Below are positions 18,570 through 28,643 of a stretch of DNA of 64,000 nucleotides, in pieces. The position numbers and the translations under genes were made by a program. Below the pieces are notes generated by a model that saw only the letters and a program-made list of their open reading frames with translations, did not search any database and was not told the origin of the DNA. The DNA lies in NCBI RefSeq assembly GCF_024347495.1, contig NZ_AP025490.1, positions 1,426,001-1,490,000 of the forward strand. Direction: 5' to 3'. The DNA comes from Vibrio gallaecicus. GTDB lineage: Bacteria; Pseudomonadota; Gammaproteobacteria; Enterobacterales; Vibrionaceae. How positions within the stretch are numbered: the stretch's first letter is position 1; each line of letters opens with the position of its first letter.

Positions 18570-20366
18570 ATGACAGCTCCTAGTTGGGACTTAACGATCG
18601 CTTATCGTGATTTAGACGATGCAAAAATTGAACAAGATATTGAACTGATTCAGCAATGCATAGAGCTTATGTACCTGCATGTCGACAAGCGAGATACGGT
18701 TATCGCAATGCAAAATGCCATTCAAACTTCAGAAGCGGCAGGCACATTGCTAAGCACCATTAACACATTTGCTAATTGTTACGCATCGGTAGACGCGACT
18801 CATACTGAAGCTAAAGCTTTGCTCGGTCGTGTTGCTAAATTGAATTCAGAAATGTCTCAAGCTTTCAGTCCATACGAGGACACGTTAATTCACGCTCAGC
18901 CAGAATTTATTAGCGATGTATTGGACCACGAAAGCCCAGATGTAGCGGGGCAGTCATTCTTAATTGAAAGCAGCCGTAAATTAGCGGATAGCCGCTTAAG
19001 TGTGGTTGAAGAACAGCTATTGTCCGCTATGGAAGTAGATGGTCGTGATGCTTGGGGACGTTTATACAATAACTTAACTGGTTCGCTAAAGCTGTCGTTG
19101 AAATTGGATGGAGAAGACGAAGTTCTTGGCTTTTCACAAGCTGCCAGCCTTCTATATGGCAGTGAATTTGATAAACAAGAAAGTGCATGGCGAGCAATAC
19201 AAGGTGCGATGCAAACGCATCAAGAATCTTTTGCCTCAATCTTGAATGCTTTAGCTGGTTGGAGACTAACGGAAAATAAAAAACGTTCAAATTTAAAAGA
19301 CGTTCACTTTCTAGCACCAAGCTTGCACGGCAGCCGTATCGTCCCTGAAACGCTAGATAGCATGATGACAGTTGCCAAGGCAAACCGAGGTGTGGGGCAA
19401 AAAGCCGGAAAGCTAATGGCACAAGTACACGGTCTAGATGAAATGAAACCGTGGAATCACTTAGCTGCAATGCCGCCATTAGGGGATGCAGAAGCCAAAG
19501 TTTACCCATTTGAGGAAGCCATTGAGCTAATCAAAACAGCTTTTGCGGAAGTCGATGAAGAAATGGCGCAATTCGTACAGCTCATGGTAGATAACGGTTG
19601 GGTTGAAGCTGCACCAGCTTCGAACAAACGCTTAGGCGCTTATTGCACTAAATTTGCCGCGACCCGCACACCTCTAGTCTTCATGACCTGGAGTGGTAGC
19701 CGCTCTGATTTGATGACATTAGCTCATGAATTGGGTCATGCTTTCCATAACTGGGTTATGCGTGATATGCCACTTTGCCAAACACGATACCCAATGACAC
19801 TTGCGGAAACAGCGTCAATATTTGCGGAAAATATTGTGCGTGATTACTTGCTAAAGCAGGCGAAAACAAAAAATGAAAAATTAGAAATGTTGTGGGAAGA
19901 GCTTTCTTCTTCATTAGCATTAATGGTGAATATTCCGGTACGATTTGAATTTGAAAAAGCCTTCTACGAACAGCGTGAAAAGGGTGAGCTTACCGCAGAA
20001 CAGCTTTGCTCTTTGATGGAAACAACGTGGAAAGATTGGTACGGCGAAGCAATGACAGAAGCTGATACATACTTCTGGGCAAGCAAACTTCACTTCAGTA
20101 TCTCAGGCGTGAGTTTTTATAACTACCCATACTTATTTGGCTACTTATTTAGTAAAGGGGTATATGCGCAAAGAGAAGCGAAAGGAGAGCAGTTCTATGG
20201 GGATTATGTGTCATTACTTCGTGATACTGGCAGCATGATGGCAGAGGAAGTCGTAGAAAAGCACTTAGGAATGGACCTTACTCAAGGTGATTTTTGGCAA
20301 CAGAGTATCGATATGGTTAAAAATCAAATCGATGAATTCGAAAGCCTGCTCAACCAGCCCGATTAA
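18570..20366 (+). CDS. pepF: M3 family oligoendopeptidase F
   Basis: 598-residue cytosolic zinc metallopeptidase. The zinc motif H-E-L-G-H is at 386-390 with the downstream glutamate in E-T-A-S-I-F-A-E (about 411-418), as in thimet-type M3 enzymes. Length and the N-terminal helical domain match the PepF/M3B group, which cleaves short peptides. Strong ribosome binding site AAGGAATT. It is a single gene between the cobalamin genes and astE, with no functional link visible. Confidence 0.92.
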   Translation: MTAPSWDLTIAYRDLDDAKIEQDIELIQQCIELMYLHVDKRDTVIAMQNAIQTSEAAGTLLSTINTFANCYASVDATHTEAKALLGRVAKLNSEMSQAFSPYEDTLIHAQPEFISDVLDHESPDVAGQSFLIESSRKLADSRLSVVEEQLLSAMEVDGRDAWGRLYNNLTGSLKLSLKLDGEDEVLGFSQAASLLYGSEFDKQESAWRAIQGAMQTHQESFASILNALAGWRLTENKKRSNLKDVHFLAPSLHGSRIVPETLDSMMTVAKANRGVGQKAGKLMAQVHGLDEMKPWNHLAAMPPLGDAEAKVYPFEEAIELIKTAFAEVDEEMAQFVQLMVDNGWVEAAPASNKRLGAYCTKFAATRTPLVFMTWSGSRSDLMTLAHELGHAFHNWVMRDMPLCQTRYPMTLAETASIFAENIVRDYLLKQAKTKNEKLEMLWEELSSSLALMVNIPVRFEFEKAFYEQREKGELTAEQLCSLMETTWKDWYGEAMTEADTYFWASKLHFSISGVSFYNYPYLFGYLFSKGVYAQREAKGEQFYGDYVSLLRDTGSMMAEEVVEKHLGMDLTQGDFWQQSIDMVKNQIDEFESLLNQPD

Positions 20367-20394
20367 TTGATCTCAGTCGGTTCATCTATACCGG

Positions 20395-20418
20395 GAGCTA
20401 TGTTAGGTTACGTAGCTC
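20395..20418. terminator. Weak terminator-like hairpin after pepF
   Basis: GAGCTA / TAGCTC stem with a 12-nt loop followed by an AT-rich stretch (TTATTTAT), about 30 bp after the pepF stop. Short stem and imperfect T-run. Confidence 0.4.
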
Positions 20419-20602
20419 TTATTTATATGAAAACTCAACGAGTTAACAGAATGAGTTACTGCAATATCTATCTGCTCAATATTCGTTCAAAGGATGGGTT
20501 TTTGTGAGTGATAATTTAATTTCTGTTGATAAGTGCGATCCTAGCAACAATATTTGTATGCACAATTTATTAACATACGGCCGTGCAATTAAGGAGTAGC
20601 GC

Positions 20603-21631
20603 ATGACGAAATCTCTCTTTCGCCAATCATTTCTTTTTGACAGCCTAGATCTTGAACAGGAAATGCCGGCAGGACGCACCGTTTTATCAAATGGTGTAGA
20701 ACTTAAGCTCCACCAACGCGGTGTACTTGAAGTGATCCCTGCTGATTATAGCGATCAAAGTAAAAATATAATCTTCTCTTGCGGTGTACATGGTGATGAG
20801 ACTTCGCCAATGGAACTGGTTGACAAGTTGATCGAAGATATTGAAACGGGTTTTCAAACAGTAGAAGCTCGTTGTCTATTTATCATTGCTCACCCAGAAG
20901 CAACGAATGCACATACTCGCTTTTTAGACGTAAACCTAAATCGTTTATTCGATGAAAAAGAGCGAGAGTCTAACCGTGAAGTTGAGATCGCCAAGTGGCT
21001 TAAAAAATCTGTAACGGACTTCTACGAAGGAACACAAATAGAGACTCGTTGGCATTTAGATCTACATTGTGCCATTCGTTTGTCTAAACATTATTCGTTT
21101 GCTGTCAGTCCGAAAGTTAGGCATGCCGTTCGTAGCAAAGCATTAGTTGAATTTATCAACAGTGCGCACGTAGAAGCGATTTTACTTTCTAACTCGCCAT
21201 CAAGTACTTTTAGTTGGTACAGTGCTGAAAACTTTGCAGCTCAGGCACTAACGATGGAACTAGGGCAAGTGGCTCGTATTGGTGAAAACCAGTTAGATAA
21301 GTTAACTGCGTTTGATTTAGCAATGAGAAACCTTGTTTCTGAAATTGAACCAGAGCATTTACCTAAACGTACGATTACTTACCGTGTAAGTCGCACGATT
21401 GTTCGTTTACACGATGACTTTGATTTCATGTTCACTGATGATGTCGAAAACTTTACGAGCTTTAAGCACGGCGAAGTTTTCGGTCATGATGGTGATAAGC
21501 CCTTAATGGCAAAAAACGAAAACGAAGCAGTAGTTTTCCCAAATCGTAAGGTTGCGATTGGTCAACGTGCTGCTTTAATGGTGTGTGAAGTTGAAACTCG
21601 TTTTGAGCATGACCAATTAGTGTACGATTAA
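20603..21631 (+). CDS. astE: Succinylglutamate desuccinylase
   Basis: 342 residues, zinc carboxypeptidase-like enzyme releasing glutamate and succinate from N2-succinylglutamate, last step of arginine succinyltransferase breakdown. Zinc ligands H63 and E66 are in G-V-H-G-D-E and H155 in H-L-D-L-H-C; a later M-E-L-G-Q motif carries the catalytic glutamate. Strong ribosome binding site AAGGAG. The other ast genes (A, B, D) are not nearby, so here astE is separated from its pathway partners. Confidence 0.9.
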   Translation: MTKSLFRQSFLFDSLDLEQEMPAGRTVLSNGVELKLHQRGVLEVIPADYSDQSKNIIFSCGVHGDETSPMELVDKLIEDIETGFQTVEARCLFIIAHPEATNAHTRFLDVNLNRLFDEKERESNREVEIAKWLKKSVTDFYEGTQIETRWHLDLHCAIRLSKHYSFAVSPKVRHAVRSKALVEFINSAHVEAILLSNSPSSTFSWYSAENFAAQALTMELGQVARIGENQLDKLTAFDLAMRNLVSEIEPEHLPKRTITYRVSRTIVRLHDDFDFMFTDDVENFTSFKHGEVFGHDGDKPLMAKNENEAVVFPNRKVAIGQRAALMVCEVETRFEHDQLVYD

Positions 21632-21726
21632 TGGGTTAAAAGATTTTTAGTTTACAATTAATCTAATTATCACAGCGAAGGTTATACATACGGAAGGGTA
21701 TAAATACCGCTCAACCGTTTGAAATA

Positions 21727-21756
21727 TCAAGGTTCATGGCTTGCTGTGAACCTTGA
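21727..21756. terminator. Hairpin between astE and btuC
   Basis: 10-bp perfect stem TCAAGGTTCA / TGAACCTTGA with a 10-nt loop, about 95 bp after the astE stop and followed by GTTTGTTTG. It may end astE transcription or sit in the btuC leader. It does not resemble a cobalamin riboswitch. Confidence 0.5.
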
Positions 21757-21809
21757 GTTTGTTTGGGGATAAAGGTAAGGTTACGCGAACATTGATAAAG
21801 TAGCGTGAT

Positions 21810-22805
21810 ATGGATTTCCAACAACTCATTCTTCAAAAACAGACCAGATGGAAACGTGCCATTTACGCCATGGTCGCATTGCTCGTCATACTGAGTAGTA
21901 TATATTTAATGGTAGGCGACTTGTTCATATCTCCCCTAGAGTCCCTATCTCCACTTCAAGAAAAATTACTTGTCGATCTAAGACTTCCTCGCTTACTCGC
22001 TGCGATAGCGATTGGTTCGGCGCTGGCTGTTTCAGGCGCAAGCCTCCAGGTACTGTTAGGTAATGTATTGGCTGAGCCTGGTGTGCTGGGTATATCAGGT
22101 GGTGCCAGCCTAGCGATGGTCGTTGTTTTATTTTTTCTCCCGTTTGCTCCCACACCTGAATTATTCATGATTGCGGCCATTGTAGGTTCACTCTGTTTTA
22201 CTATTATTTTGGTCAGTATGGTCAAAATGATGCGTTTAACCACGACTAAACTCCTGCTGGTAGGTGTGGCTCTGGGTATATTGTCCGGGGCAATGGTGAC
22301 GTGGGCATTCTATTTTAGTGATGATCTGAGCTTACGTTTATTAATGTATTGGTTAATGGGTAGTTTAGGTGGCGTCACTTGGTATCAGCACTCATTAACT
22401 CTTGTTATGGTTCCAGTTATCATTTGGTTATGCTTACAGGGCAGTAAGCTCGATAAATTGATGATAGGTGAAACTCACGCTGCTCAGCTTGGTATAAATG
22501 TAGATTCGCTACGTTGGCGTTTAATTGTCGCTGTCTCGATTTTAGTCGGTTGTGCTGTGGCTCTAGGTGGTGTGATTAGCTTTGTAGGCTTAGTGGTACC
22601 TCATTTATTGCGGTTAGCCATTGGCACCGATAACCGGTTTTTACTGCCACTTTCAGCTGTAGCTGGTGCTGCGCTGCTGGTGTTTGCCGATATTTGTGCC
22701 CGTACACTGTTAGATTCTGCTGAGTTACCTTTAGGTGTGATGACGACCAGTATTGGCGCCCCAATCTTTATTTGGATGTTGATAAAAAACCATGATTCGA
22801 ATTAA
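21810..22805 (+). CDS. btuC: Vitamin B12 ABC transporter permease
   Basis: 331 residues, about 10 membrane helices, FecCD/BtuC family. Typical motifs are [14 protein letters not shown] (about 55), [24 protein letters not shown] and the coupling-helix region ending in [10 protein letters not shown]. These motifs are shared with siderophore permeases. The B12 assignment relies on similarity to BtuC plus the adjacent cob genes. It overlaps btuD by 14 bp; no btuF binding-protein gene is next to it. Confidence 0.88.
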   Translation: MDFQQLILQKQTRWKRAIYAMVALLVILSSIYLMVGDLFISPLESLSPLQEKLLVDLRLPRLLAAIAIGSALAVSGASLQVLLGNVLAEPGVLGISGGASLAMVVVLFFLPFAPTPELFMIAAIVGSLCFTIILVSMVKMMRLTTTKLLLVGVALGILSGAMVTWAFYFSDDLSLRLLMYWLMGSLGGVTWYQHSLTLVMVPVIIWLCLQGSKLDKLMIGETHAAQLGINVDSLRWRLIVAVSILVGCAVALGGVISFVGLVVPHLLRLAIGTDNRFLLPLSAVAGAALLVFADICARTLLDSAELPLGVMTTSIGAPIFIWMLIKNHDSN

Positions 22806-23565
22806 GAGTTTACAGGTCGATTCTCGTTTACTGCCTTTGTCATTTGAGCTTAAGAAAGGGCAGGTTACGCATGTTATTGGTCCTAATGGCAGTGGAAAAA
22901 GTACGTTACTTACGGCTTTATCGGGGATCAGTGACAGTTATAAAGGTGAAGTTTGGCTTGGCGAACGTCTATTAGCCGATGTGTCACTAAATGACTTAGC
23001 GTTATACCGCTCTTATCTTAGCCAAAGTGCCAGACCTGCTTTTAATCTTGAAGTCTTCCAGTTTTTAGCGCTGTCATTACCGAGCACTTCTTCTGATACA
23101 AATAATGAAGTACAAGTGAAAGCCGTGACACAAGCGATTGATGAAATTTGTCATATGCTTGAAATTAGCGACAAATTACACCGTTCAATTCAAGCATTGT
23201 CTGGTGGTGAGTGGCAAAGAGTCAGGCTGGCAGGCATGTGCTTGCAAATTTGGCCGACCTTAAACCCATATTCAAATCTGCTGATTTTGGATGAGCCTGC
23301 CGCTCCATTAGATATAGCTCAAGAAGCATTGCTCTATAAATTAATTCAAAGAGTGGCAGAGCAGGGCATTGCAGTCATTATGGCGAATCATGATCTGAAC
23401 CGGACATTAAGACATGCAGATCAGGTATTGCTGCTTGATAATGGGGTCTTACAAGCGCTGGGTAGTGCTAAAGAAGTCATGACTCCAAAGCAACTCGCTT
23501 CAGTGTTTAAGACGGAAGTGAAAAGTGTCACAGTAGATAAGCAAGATTACCTACTATTTGGGTAA
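22792..23565 (+). CDS. btuD: Vitamin B12 ABC transporter ATP-binding protein
   Basis: 257 residues. Walker [10 protein letters not shown] at 30-38, ABC signature L-S-G-G-E-W-Q-R-V at 136-144, Walker B L-L-I-L-D-E-P-A at 163-170 and the switch histidine in M-A-N-H-D-L-N. It powers BtuC, with which it overlaps by 14 bp. The pair is followed by a strong terminator. Confidence 0.9.
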   Translation: MIRIKSLQVDSRLLPLSFELKKGQVTHVIGPNGSGKSTLLTALSGISDSYKGEVWLGERLLADVSLNDLALYRSYLSQSARPAFNLEVFQFLALSLPSTSSDTNNEVQVKAVTQAIDEICHMLEISDKLHRSIQALSGGEWQRVRLAGMCLQIWPTLNPYSNLLILDEPAAPLDIAQEALLYKLIQRVAEQGIAVIMANHDLNRTLRHADQVLLLDNGVLQALGSAKEVMTPKQLASVFKTEVKSVTVDKQDYLLFG

Positions 23566-23634
23566 GCTTTTTTTTTGATATTTTGTTGAACAAAACTTAT
23601 CCCCAATACACGCTTAGTTAGGTGTCCCGGAAAT

Positions 23635-23681
23635 AAAAATGCCACGCTATTTAACCTATTGGTTAGTGGCGTGGCATTTTT
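23635..23681. terminator. Strong bidirectional terminator after btuD
   Basis: Outer stem AAATGCCACGC / GCGTGGCATTT, inner stem TAACC / GGTTA, with A-run and T-run on the two sides. Confidence 0.92.
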
Positions 23682-23740
23682 GTATTTGCTGTTTGTGTTT
23701 TCCAACTTTGTGTCGGCGGCTTAACTTTGAACTATTCCGC

Positions 23741-23780
23741 AGTTAAACAGTTAAACAGTTAAACAGTTAAACAGTTAAAG
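23741..23780. repeat. 8-bp tandem array (AGTTAAAC x4 plus AGTTAAAG)
   Basis: Five contiguous 8-bp units; the last differs in one base. The leftward gene at 23767 ends inside this array: its TAA stop and its last codons are made of repeat units. Confidence 0.92.
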
Positions 23781-24342
23781 CCTTTAGGTCCGCAGGGCGG
23801 TAGTAAACTGACTTTAATACTTTACCTTGGCGGATAGTTTTTCCTTCAGACACGAAGTCTTCTGCACATTTAGCAATAATGTAATCGCCTTTTTGAACAG
23901 CCATCAGCTTAATGTTCTGCTTCGCGTAAAAAGCTTCAGTATCGGCAAACTCTTCTTCGTTACGGCAGACTTTACTCATGTTGCTTGAGTGCACTTCATC
24001 CCAGCAAGGAATGAAATCAATATTGCGGTTTTTAGCCACGTTCAATAGAAGATCAATGAGGTAGCTAATGGCAATATTGTCTTCAATGTTTTTCTGACCC
24101 AGATGAACAAGACGGCCCATTAACACATAAACACTATCTACAATAGCGTCAGCCTGTTCCATTTTACAATCGGCTTCAGCAAGCTCTGTCAGTTCTTCAA
24201 TAGCAAGGGAAGTGTGTAGAGTGTCGGCTTTATCATCTAAGGTTTGAGGCGCGGCAACAGGTAAATCAAAAGTGCTACGAAACTCTTCTATATCGCTATA
24301 AAGGTGGCTGTAGATTTCTTGGCTCAGTTGAGAAAGGGTCAT
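23767..24342 (-). CDS. MazG-like nucleotide pyrophosphohydrolase (all-alpha NTP-PPase)
   Basis: About 191 residues from the chosen start. The E-E-L-T-E motif (E-x-x-E type) and the later D-A-I-V-D motif are the metal-binding signature of the all-alpha NTP pyrophosphatase fold (MazG, HisE and relatives). Substrate unknown. I prefer the ATG at 24342 because a GGATAGGA ribosome binding site precedes it; the ATG at 24354 is the alternative. The C-terminus ends in the 8-bp repeat array, so its last residues may vary between strains. Confidence 0.75.
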   Translation of the reverse strand: MTLSQLSQEIYSHLYSDIEEFRSTFDLPVAAPQTLDDKADTLHTSLAIEELTELAEADCKMEQADAIVDSVYVLMGRLVHLGQKNIEDNIAISYLIDLLLNVAKNRNIDFIPCWDEVHSSNMSKVCRNEEEFADTEAFYAKQNIKLMAVQKGDYIIAKCAEDFVSEGKTIRQGKVLKSVYYRPADLKALTV

Positions 24343-24567
24343 AATCCTATCCATTTTATTTTGGTAACTGACATTTTATCAAAGCTGATATCTTGGTGCT
24401 AACGGTTATCAGTTAATACCAATAATAATCGAGCTATTTTCTTGGCAGACATACTAATAACTGACCAAAGTAATTGATTTAAGATGGAAATTGCACTTTA
24501 CTCAAAGGGTAATGTTGATTGGGCTTTTATCGAAGAGCTCTAAATACACAATGTTGAGATAGCATTT

Positions 24568-25638
24568 ATGCATGAAGCGAGTGAAAGTGAAGTTGTGATA
24601 CGTCGTTTGTATCAAATCACAAATGATTATCAGAAAGGTTTTAATATCCAGATAAGTGAACTGCTTATCATGGGGTTAGAACGTTTCAATTTAGATATAG
24701 GGATACTTTCTCGGATTGATGGTGATGTATACACCGTTCTTCACTGTGTTACTCCTGAAGGTGTGGCTCTTGAGGTAGGTGATACGTTTGAATACTTTGC
24801 TACTTATTGCCAAATTACCTGTGAAGCTACAGGACCAGTTTCTATTGAACATTGTGGTAAAGATGATGCGTATGCGACTCATCCTGCTTATCAAGCATTT
24901 GGTCTTGAGTCTTATATTGGTATCCCAATTTACGTTGATAATGAAATTTACGGCACATTAAACTTCTCTAGTGCAACCCCTTATCCAAGAACATTTAAAG
25001 AGTTCGATATTGATGTAATGAAGCTTATGGCTTCTTGGATTGAAGTTGAAATTGTTCGAAGAATACAAGAGCGAAAGCTGGTTGAGCTGAACGAAAAGCT
25101 AGAGTATCAAGCACTTTATGATCCACTCACTAAATTGCCGAATCGACGTTGTTTATTTAGAACATTGAATACGGAAGTGGACAAGCTGAAAGGACATAAA
25201 GGTTTTGGCACATTAGCTATGGTAGATATCGATTTATTCAAGTTAGTAAACGATAACTACGGTCATCAAATCGGTGATGACGTGCTGAAAAAAGTGGCAC
25301 AGATATTATCAGTTAATGCAGTGGAAGAAGAGTTTGTTGCACGGTTTGGTGGAGAGGAGTTCTTACTATGGTTCCCTAGTCTTTCACCAACAGTTGTTGA
25401 AAATAAACTTGCAGAATTATTAAATGCAGTTAAATCTATCACTCTAGATCGTAAGCCGATTACGGTATCCATTGGTGCTTGTCATTTCCAACTTACTTCT
25501 GACAATGTAGATGATAATAGAAAGACAACTCTTGATACGCTTATCAGCTTAGCGGATGAAAGTCTTTATGAAGCAAAAGATAATGGTCGAGATCAATATA
25601 TGACTTGCACCTATCAATTTTTAGAGCAAGTAGATTAG
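24568..25638 (+). CDS. GAF-domain diguanylate cyclase
   Basis: 356-residue cytosolic protein. N-terminal GAF-type sensor (about 20-165), short helical linker, then a GGDEF domain beginning at about 180 (Y-D-P-L-T-K-L-P-N-R-R). The active-site motif is G-G-E-E-F at 261-265, a functional variant, so cyclic di-GMP synthesis is expected. No RxxD feedback site is visible. Monocistronic and followed by a strong terminator. The GAF ligand is unknown. Confidence 0.9.
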   Translation: MHEASESEVVIRRLYQITNDYQKGFNIQISELLIMGLERFNLDIGILSRIDGDVYTVLHCVTPEGVALEVGDTFEYFATYCQITCEATGPVSIEHCGKDDAYATHPAYQAFGLESYIGIPIYVDNEIYGTLNFSSATPYPRTFKEFDIDVMKLMASWIEVEIVRRIQERKLVELNEKLEYQALYDPLTKLPNRRCLFRTLNTEVDKLKGHKGFGTLAMVDIDLFKLVNDNYGHQIGDDVLKKVAQILSVNAVEEEFVARFGGEEFLLWFPSLSPTVVENKLAELLNAVKSITLDRKPITVSIGACHFQLTSDNVDDNRKTTLDTLISLADESLYEAKDNGRDQYMTCTYQFLEQVD

Positions 25639-25659
25639 GTTCATAATTACATAAAGTAA

Positions 25660-25695
25660 GGGCTTGTAGTGACAAATCACTACAAGCCCTTTTTT
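25660..25695. terminator. Strong terminator after the GAF-GGDEF gene
   Basis: Perfect 13-bp stem GGGCTTGTAGTGA / TCACTACAAGCCC with loop CAAA, followed by six T. Confidence 0.96.
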
Positions 25696-25758
25696 ATTTC
25701 TTACTGACATTATGACTCACCAATATGTGGTGAGTCGTGATAGGTATGTCAGTTCAAT

Positions 25759-26328
25759 CTATCTGAATAAATAAGGAAATAATTTACGGCGTTCTTCGTT
25801 GTTTAATGATTCAACACGCGCAATGTTAGTGTCAGGGATTGCTTCAGGGTTAGGGTAGTGCTTCAAAACCTTTTCCATGCTTGCTTCCCTAATTAGATGA
25901 TAAACAGGGTATGGTGAGCGGTTCGTTAGGTTCTCATCATCTTCTGGGTCTGCGCCGCCAAAGCAGTAGTCAGGGTGGAAAGTAGCAACTTGATAAATAC
26001 CTTCCCAATCTTGTTGCTTAATCAGAGCTTCAATCCAATCAATAAACATGTTGTAGTCGAAGAAATCTTGCAGCATGTTAGGTACAACAACGAGTGTCGT
26101 TTCTAGTTCGGCTACAGGTGTTTTATCGAGTTCAACAAAATGAGTCATAATATCCTCAAGAAGTGACTCTTCCGTTTCGGCTTGGCTTACAAAGATCTTA
26201 ATCTGTTTATTACGCTGTGGTTTCGCAGCAAATGGGCATAGGTTTAACCCAATAACAACATCGTCTAGCCATTGCTTGACTTGGTCGTGGATGATTTGAA
26301 TATCAGGTGTTGTATTGGTTAGAGACAT
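25759..26328 (-). CDS. DUF1415 family protein
   Basis: About 189 residues. The conserved W-L-D-D-V-V-I-G-L-N-L-C-P-F-A motif near the N-terminus and the H-P-D-Y-C-F-G-G motif mark DUF1415, a widespread family without known function. The ATG at 26328 is preferred because a GGAAG stretch lies at suitable distance; an in-frame ATG at 26340 is possible. It stands 60 bp upstream of the leftward MFS gene's end, a separate unit. Confidence 0.85.
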   Translation of the reverse strand: MSLTNTTPDIQIIHDQVKQWLDDVVIGLNLCPFAAKPQRNKQIKIFVSQAETEESLLEDIMTHFVELDKTPVAELETTLVVVPNMLQDFFDYNMFIDWIEALIKQQDWEGIYQVATFHPDYCFGGADPEDDENLTNRSPYPVYHLIREASMEKVLKHYPNPEAIPDTNIARVESLNNEERRKLFPYLFR

Positions 26329-26400
26329 GACCGCTTCCATTGTAATTTTTGCGTAGGATATCAGAACATGTGCTAATCAAAAGGAATAATTCGCTGCTCC

Positions 26401-27612
26401 TTAGGCTTTAACTGGTTGAGTAACTTTCACACTCTGATTTTTTTGGTTTTTAGATAACTGATATAAACCAATAAAAATACCAGCAAAGAATACTAACCCC
26501 CCAGCAATAACGCCTTGCCATTCAAACTTTTGCCAGCAGTAAAGTAAGACAAACCCTCCTAGACTCCCCCCTATATAGTAATGAACTAAGTAGAGCGCAG
26601 TTGCGGTAGCCTTGGCGGTAGTGGCTTTTTGACTGACCCAAGAGTATGCCAGCGTGTGAGTGAAGAATGCCCCAAAGCTAATCATTAATAGACCAATCAA
26701 CATGAAAGGGAGTTGATCAATCGCCGAGGTCAACATTCCTATTAAGCTGACGCAAGTGCCGAAAAACATCCCAGTTAAAGGGCTAAAAGAACTTGCCCAT
26801 CGTCCTGATAGTTTGGAACTGATGGTCCCGGCTAGGTAACAAAGGAATATCAGTGAGGCTAATCCCACTGGTATCGAGTGTGGTTCCGCGACTAATCGAA
26901 AGCCCATGACTGAGTAAAGGTTTACGAAAAGTGCGAAGTTTGCTCCGCCAATTAACATAGCAAACCAAATGGTGCGGTTGTTGAGGTGCTTAATCACCGC
27001 TCTGTTATGGTGGAAGAACAGACCGCGTTGAGGAGAGAACTTACGTTGTTTAGGTAATTGAAAGTAGATGAAGAGTGCACCTATAAATGAAAAGACAACG
27101 AAAATAAGAACCGCGATCCTCCAATCAAACAAATCAGTAAATAAGCCCCCAAGAATTCTCCCTACAATGCCTCCAAGTGAGTTGGCTGCAATGTACCCGC
27201 CAATCGCAATGGAAAAGGCTTTTGGTGAAAGCTCTTCCACCATGTAAGCGACGGCAACACCAGCAAATGCAGCAATGGCAACACCCATAAAGGCACGGGT
27301 AATAACAAGCTCAAGTAGAGATGTTGTAAAAAACATCATCAGCCCAACAAGAGGAATAGAAAATAACCCGAACAGAATTACAGGCTTACGTCCGAAGCTT
27401 TCGGAGGCAATTGCCCAAGGTACTAAGCTAATAGATAAGCCTAACGTTGATGCTGCAAATAACCAGTTTATCTGCGTCTCACTTACTTGAAAATGTTCCG
27501 ACATATGTGGCAGTAAGGGTTGGAACAGGTACAGGTTGCAGAAAATAATGAATGACCCAATCGCGAGTGAGCGAGTGATTTTTTTGTATTGAGGCGTACC
27601 AGTTTCAATCAT
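26401..27612 (-). CDS. MFS transporter
   Basis: 403 residues with twelve hydrophobic segments. The loop motif E-S-F-G-R-K-P-V-I-L between TM2 and TM3 corresponds to MFS motif A. Overall it resembles the YnfM-type drug/solute exporters (DHA1). It is divergent from a LysR gene with 108 bp between, a usual layout for a regulator and the pump it controls. Substrate cannot be read from sequence. Confidence 0.88.
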   Translation of the reverse strand: MIETGTPQYKKITRSLAIGSFIIFCNLYLFQPLLPHMSEHFQVSETQINWLFAASTLGLSISLVPWAIASESFGRKPVILFGLFSIPLVGLMMFFTTSLLELVITRAFMGVAIAAFAGVAVAYMVEELSPKAFSIAIGGYIAANSLGGIVGRILGGLFTDLFDWRIAVLIFVVFSFIGALFIYFQLPKQRKFSPQRGLFFHHNRAVIKHLNNRTIWFAMLIGGANFALFVNLYSVMGFRLVAEPHSIPVGLASLIFLCYLAGTISSKLSGRWASSFSPLTGMFFGTCVSLIGMLTSAIDQLPFMLIGLLMISFGAFFTHTLAYSWVSQKATTAKATATALYLVHYYIGGSLGGFVLLYCWQKFEWQGVIAGGLVFFAGIFIGLYQLSKNQKNQSVKVTQPVKA

Positions 27613-27720
27613 GCTTTGATTTCACATAGTCAACGTAAGGATTTGTGAACAAAGTAACAGTGCTATTGTAATTAAAGAAATATATTAAAATTATCACTTC
27701 GATATATTATTTTAATAGCC

Positions 27721-28593
27721 ATGCTTGAATCGAAACCCTTAAGACACTTCTTAGCTGTTGCTCAATCTGGCAATTTCACAGCAGCCGCTAAAACACTTCA
27801 CATCGCTCAGCCTGCGTTAAGTATTTCAATCAAAAAGTTGGAAGAAACATTAGATACCACCTTATTTCGTCGAGGTGACAAACAAGTGTTATTGACCGAA
27901 GAAGGTAAGGTGTTGTTCGATCATGCTAAACGAATATCTCAACAATTTGAAGATGCTCAATTAGCTATGAATGAGCTCAAGGGGTTAGAGAAAGGGGAAG
28001 TGAGGTTAGGTGCTCCAAGTATGATGGGCAGCTATTTCTTTCCACAAATTGTAATGGCTTTTAAAAGCCAATATCCAAATTTAAAGTTGTCTATCATAGA
28101 TGCCGGAACGGAATCAATTAGAGAAATGCTCTTAAATGGCGAACTCGATATTGGCGTAATTAATAATGATAATGTGCCAGATGATCTTGAAATTGATCAT
28201 CTGCTGTCTTCTGAAATGCTTGCAGTTGTAGGTAAAGAACACCCATTCGCGAGTTTATCGGAGCTGTCGTTTGAAGAGTTTTTTAGCCAAGATCTTGTGA
28301 TGTTTAAACCTGGCTATTTTCACCGTGACTTTATCGATTCTGTTTGTGAAAAAACAGGCTTAGACATGACGATTGCCTTTGAAACTAACTTATTAGCGAT
28401 GATTCTTTCGATCGTAAAACAGGAATTTGCAGTTACTGCATTATTGGGCTTGGTGACAGAACATGAAAAAGATGTGGTGGGCGTGCCTTTTTCTACACCA
28501 GTAAAACTTAATCTAGCCTTGGCCTGGCGCAAAGAAGGCTACCTATCACGAGCAGATAAAACCTTCATTGAGTTTGTTAAACGCTACGTTTAA
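27721..28593 (+). CDS. LysR-family regulator, probable controller of the adjacent MFS gene
   Basis: 290 residues. N-terminal HTH (S-G-N-F-T-A-A-A-K-T-L-H-I-A-Q-P-A-L-S) followed by the LysR substrate domain (about 90-290; G-A-P-S-M-M-G-S-Y-F-F-P). No clear ribosome binding site precedes the ATG, but the N-terminus M-L-E-S-K-P-L-R-H-F is standard. It is divergent from the MFS transporter. Confidence 0.88.
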   Translation: MLESKPLRHFLAVAQSGNFTAAAKTLHIAQPALSISIKKLEETLDTTLFRRGDKQVLLTEEGKVLFDHAKRISQQFEDAQLAMNELKGLEKGEVRLGAPSMMGSYFFPQIVMAFKSQYPNLKLSIIDAGTESIREMLLNGELDIGVINNDNVPDDLEIDHLLSSEMLAVVGKEHPFASLSELSFEEFFSQDLVMFKPGYFHRDFIDSVCEKTGLDMTIAFETNLLAMILSIVKQEFAVTALLGLVTEHEKDVVGVPFSTPVKLNLALAWRKEGYLSRADKTFIEFVKRYV

Positions 28594-28643
28594 TTAAGCA
28601 TGTTTGTTTACAGATTAATTTTCAGTAACGGGTTAAATGTATT

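Noticed and set aside
19027..19509. Minus-strand frame of 160 codons inside pepF
   Set aside because: Lies fully opposite a conserved metallopeptidase, has no recognisable domain and no ribosome binding site.
21632..21809. Cobalamin riboswitch before btuC
   Set aside because: No B12-box-like sequence recognised; the main feature is a simple 10-bp hairpin.
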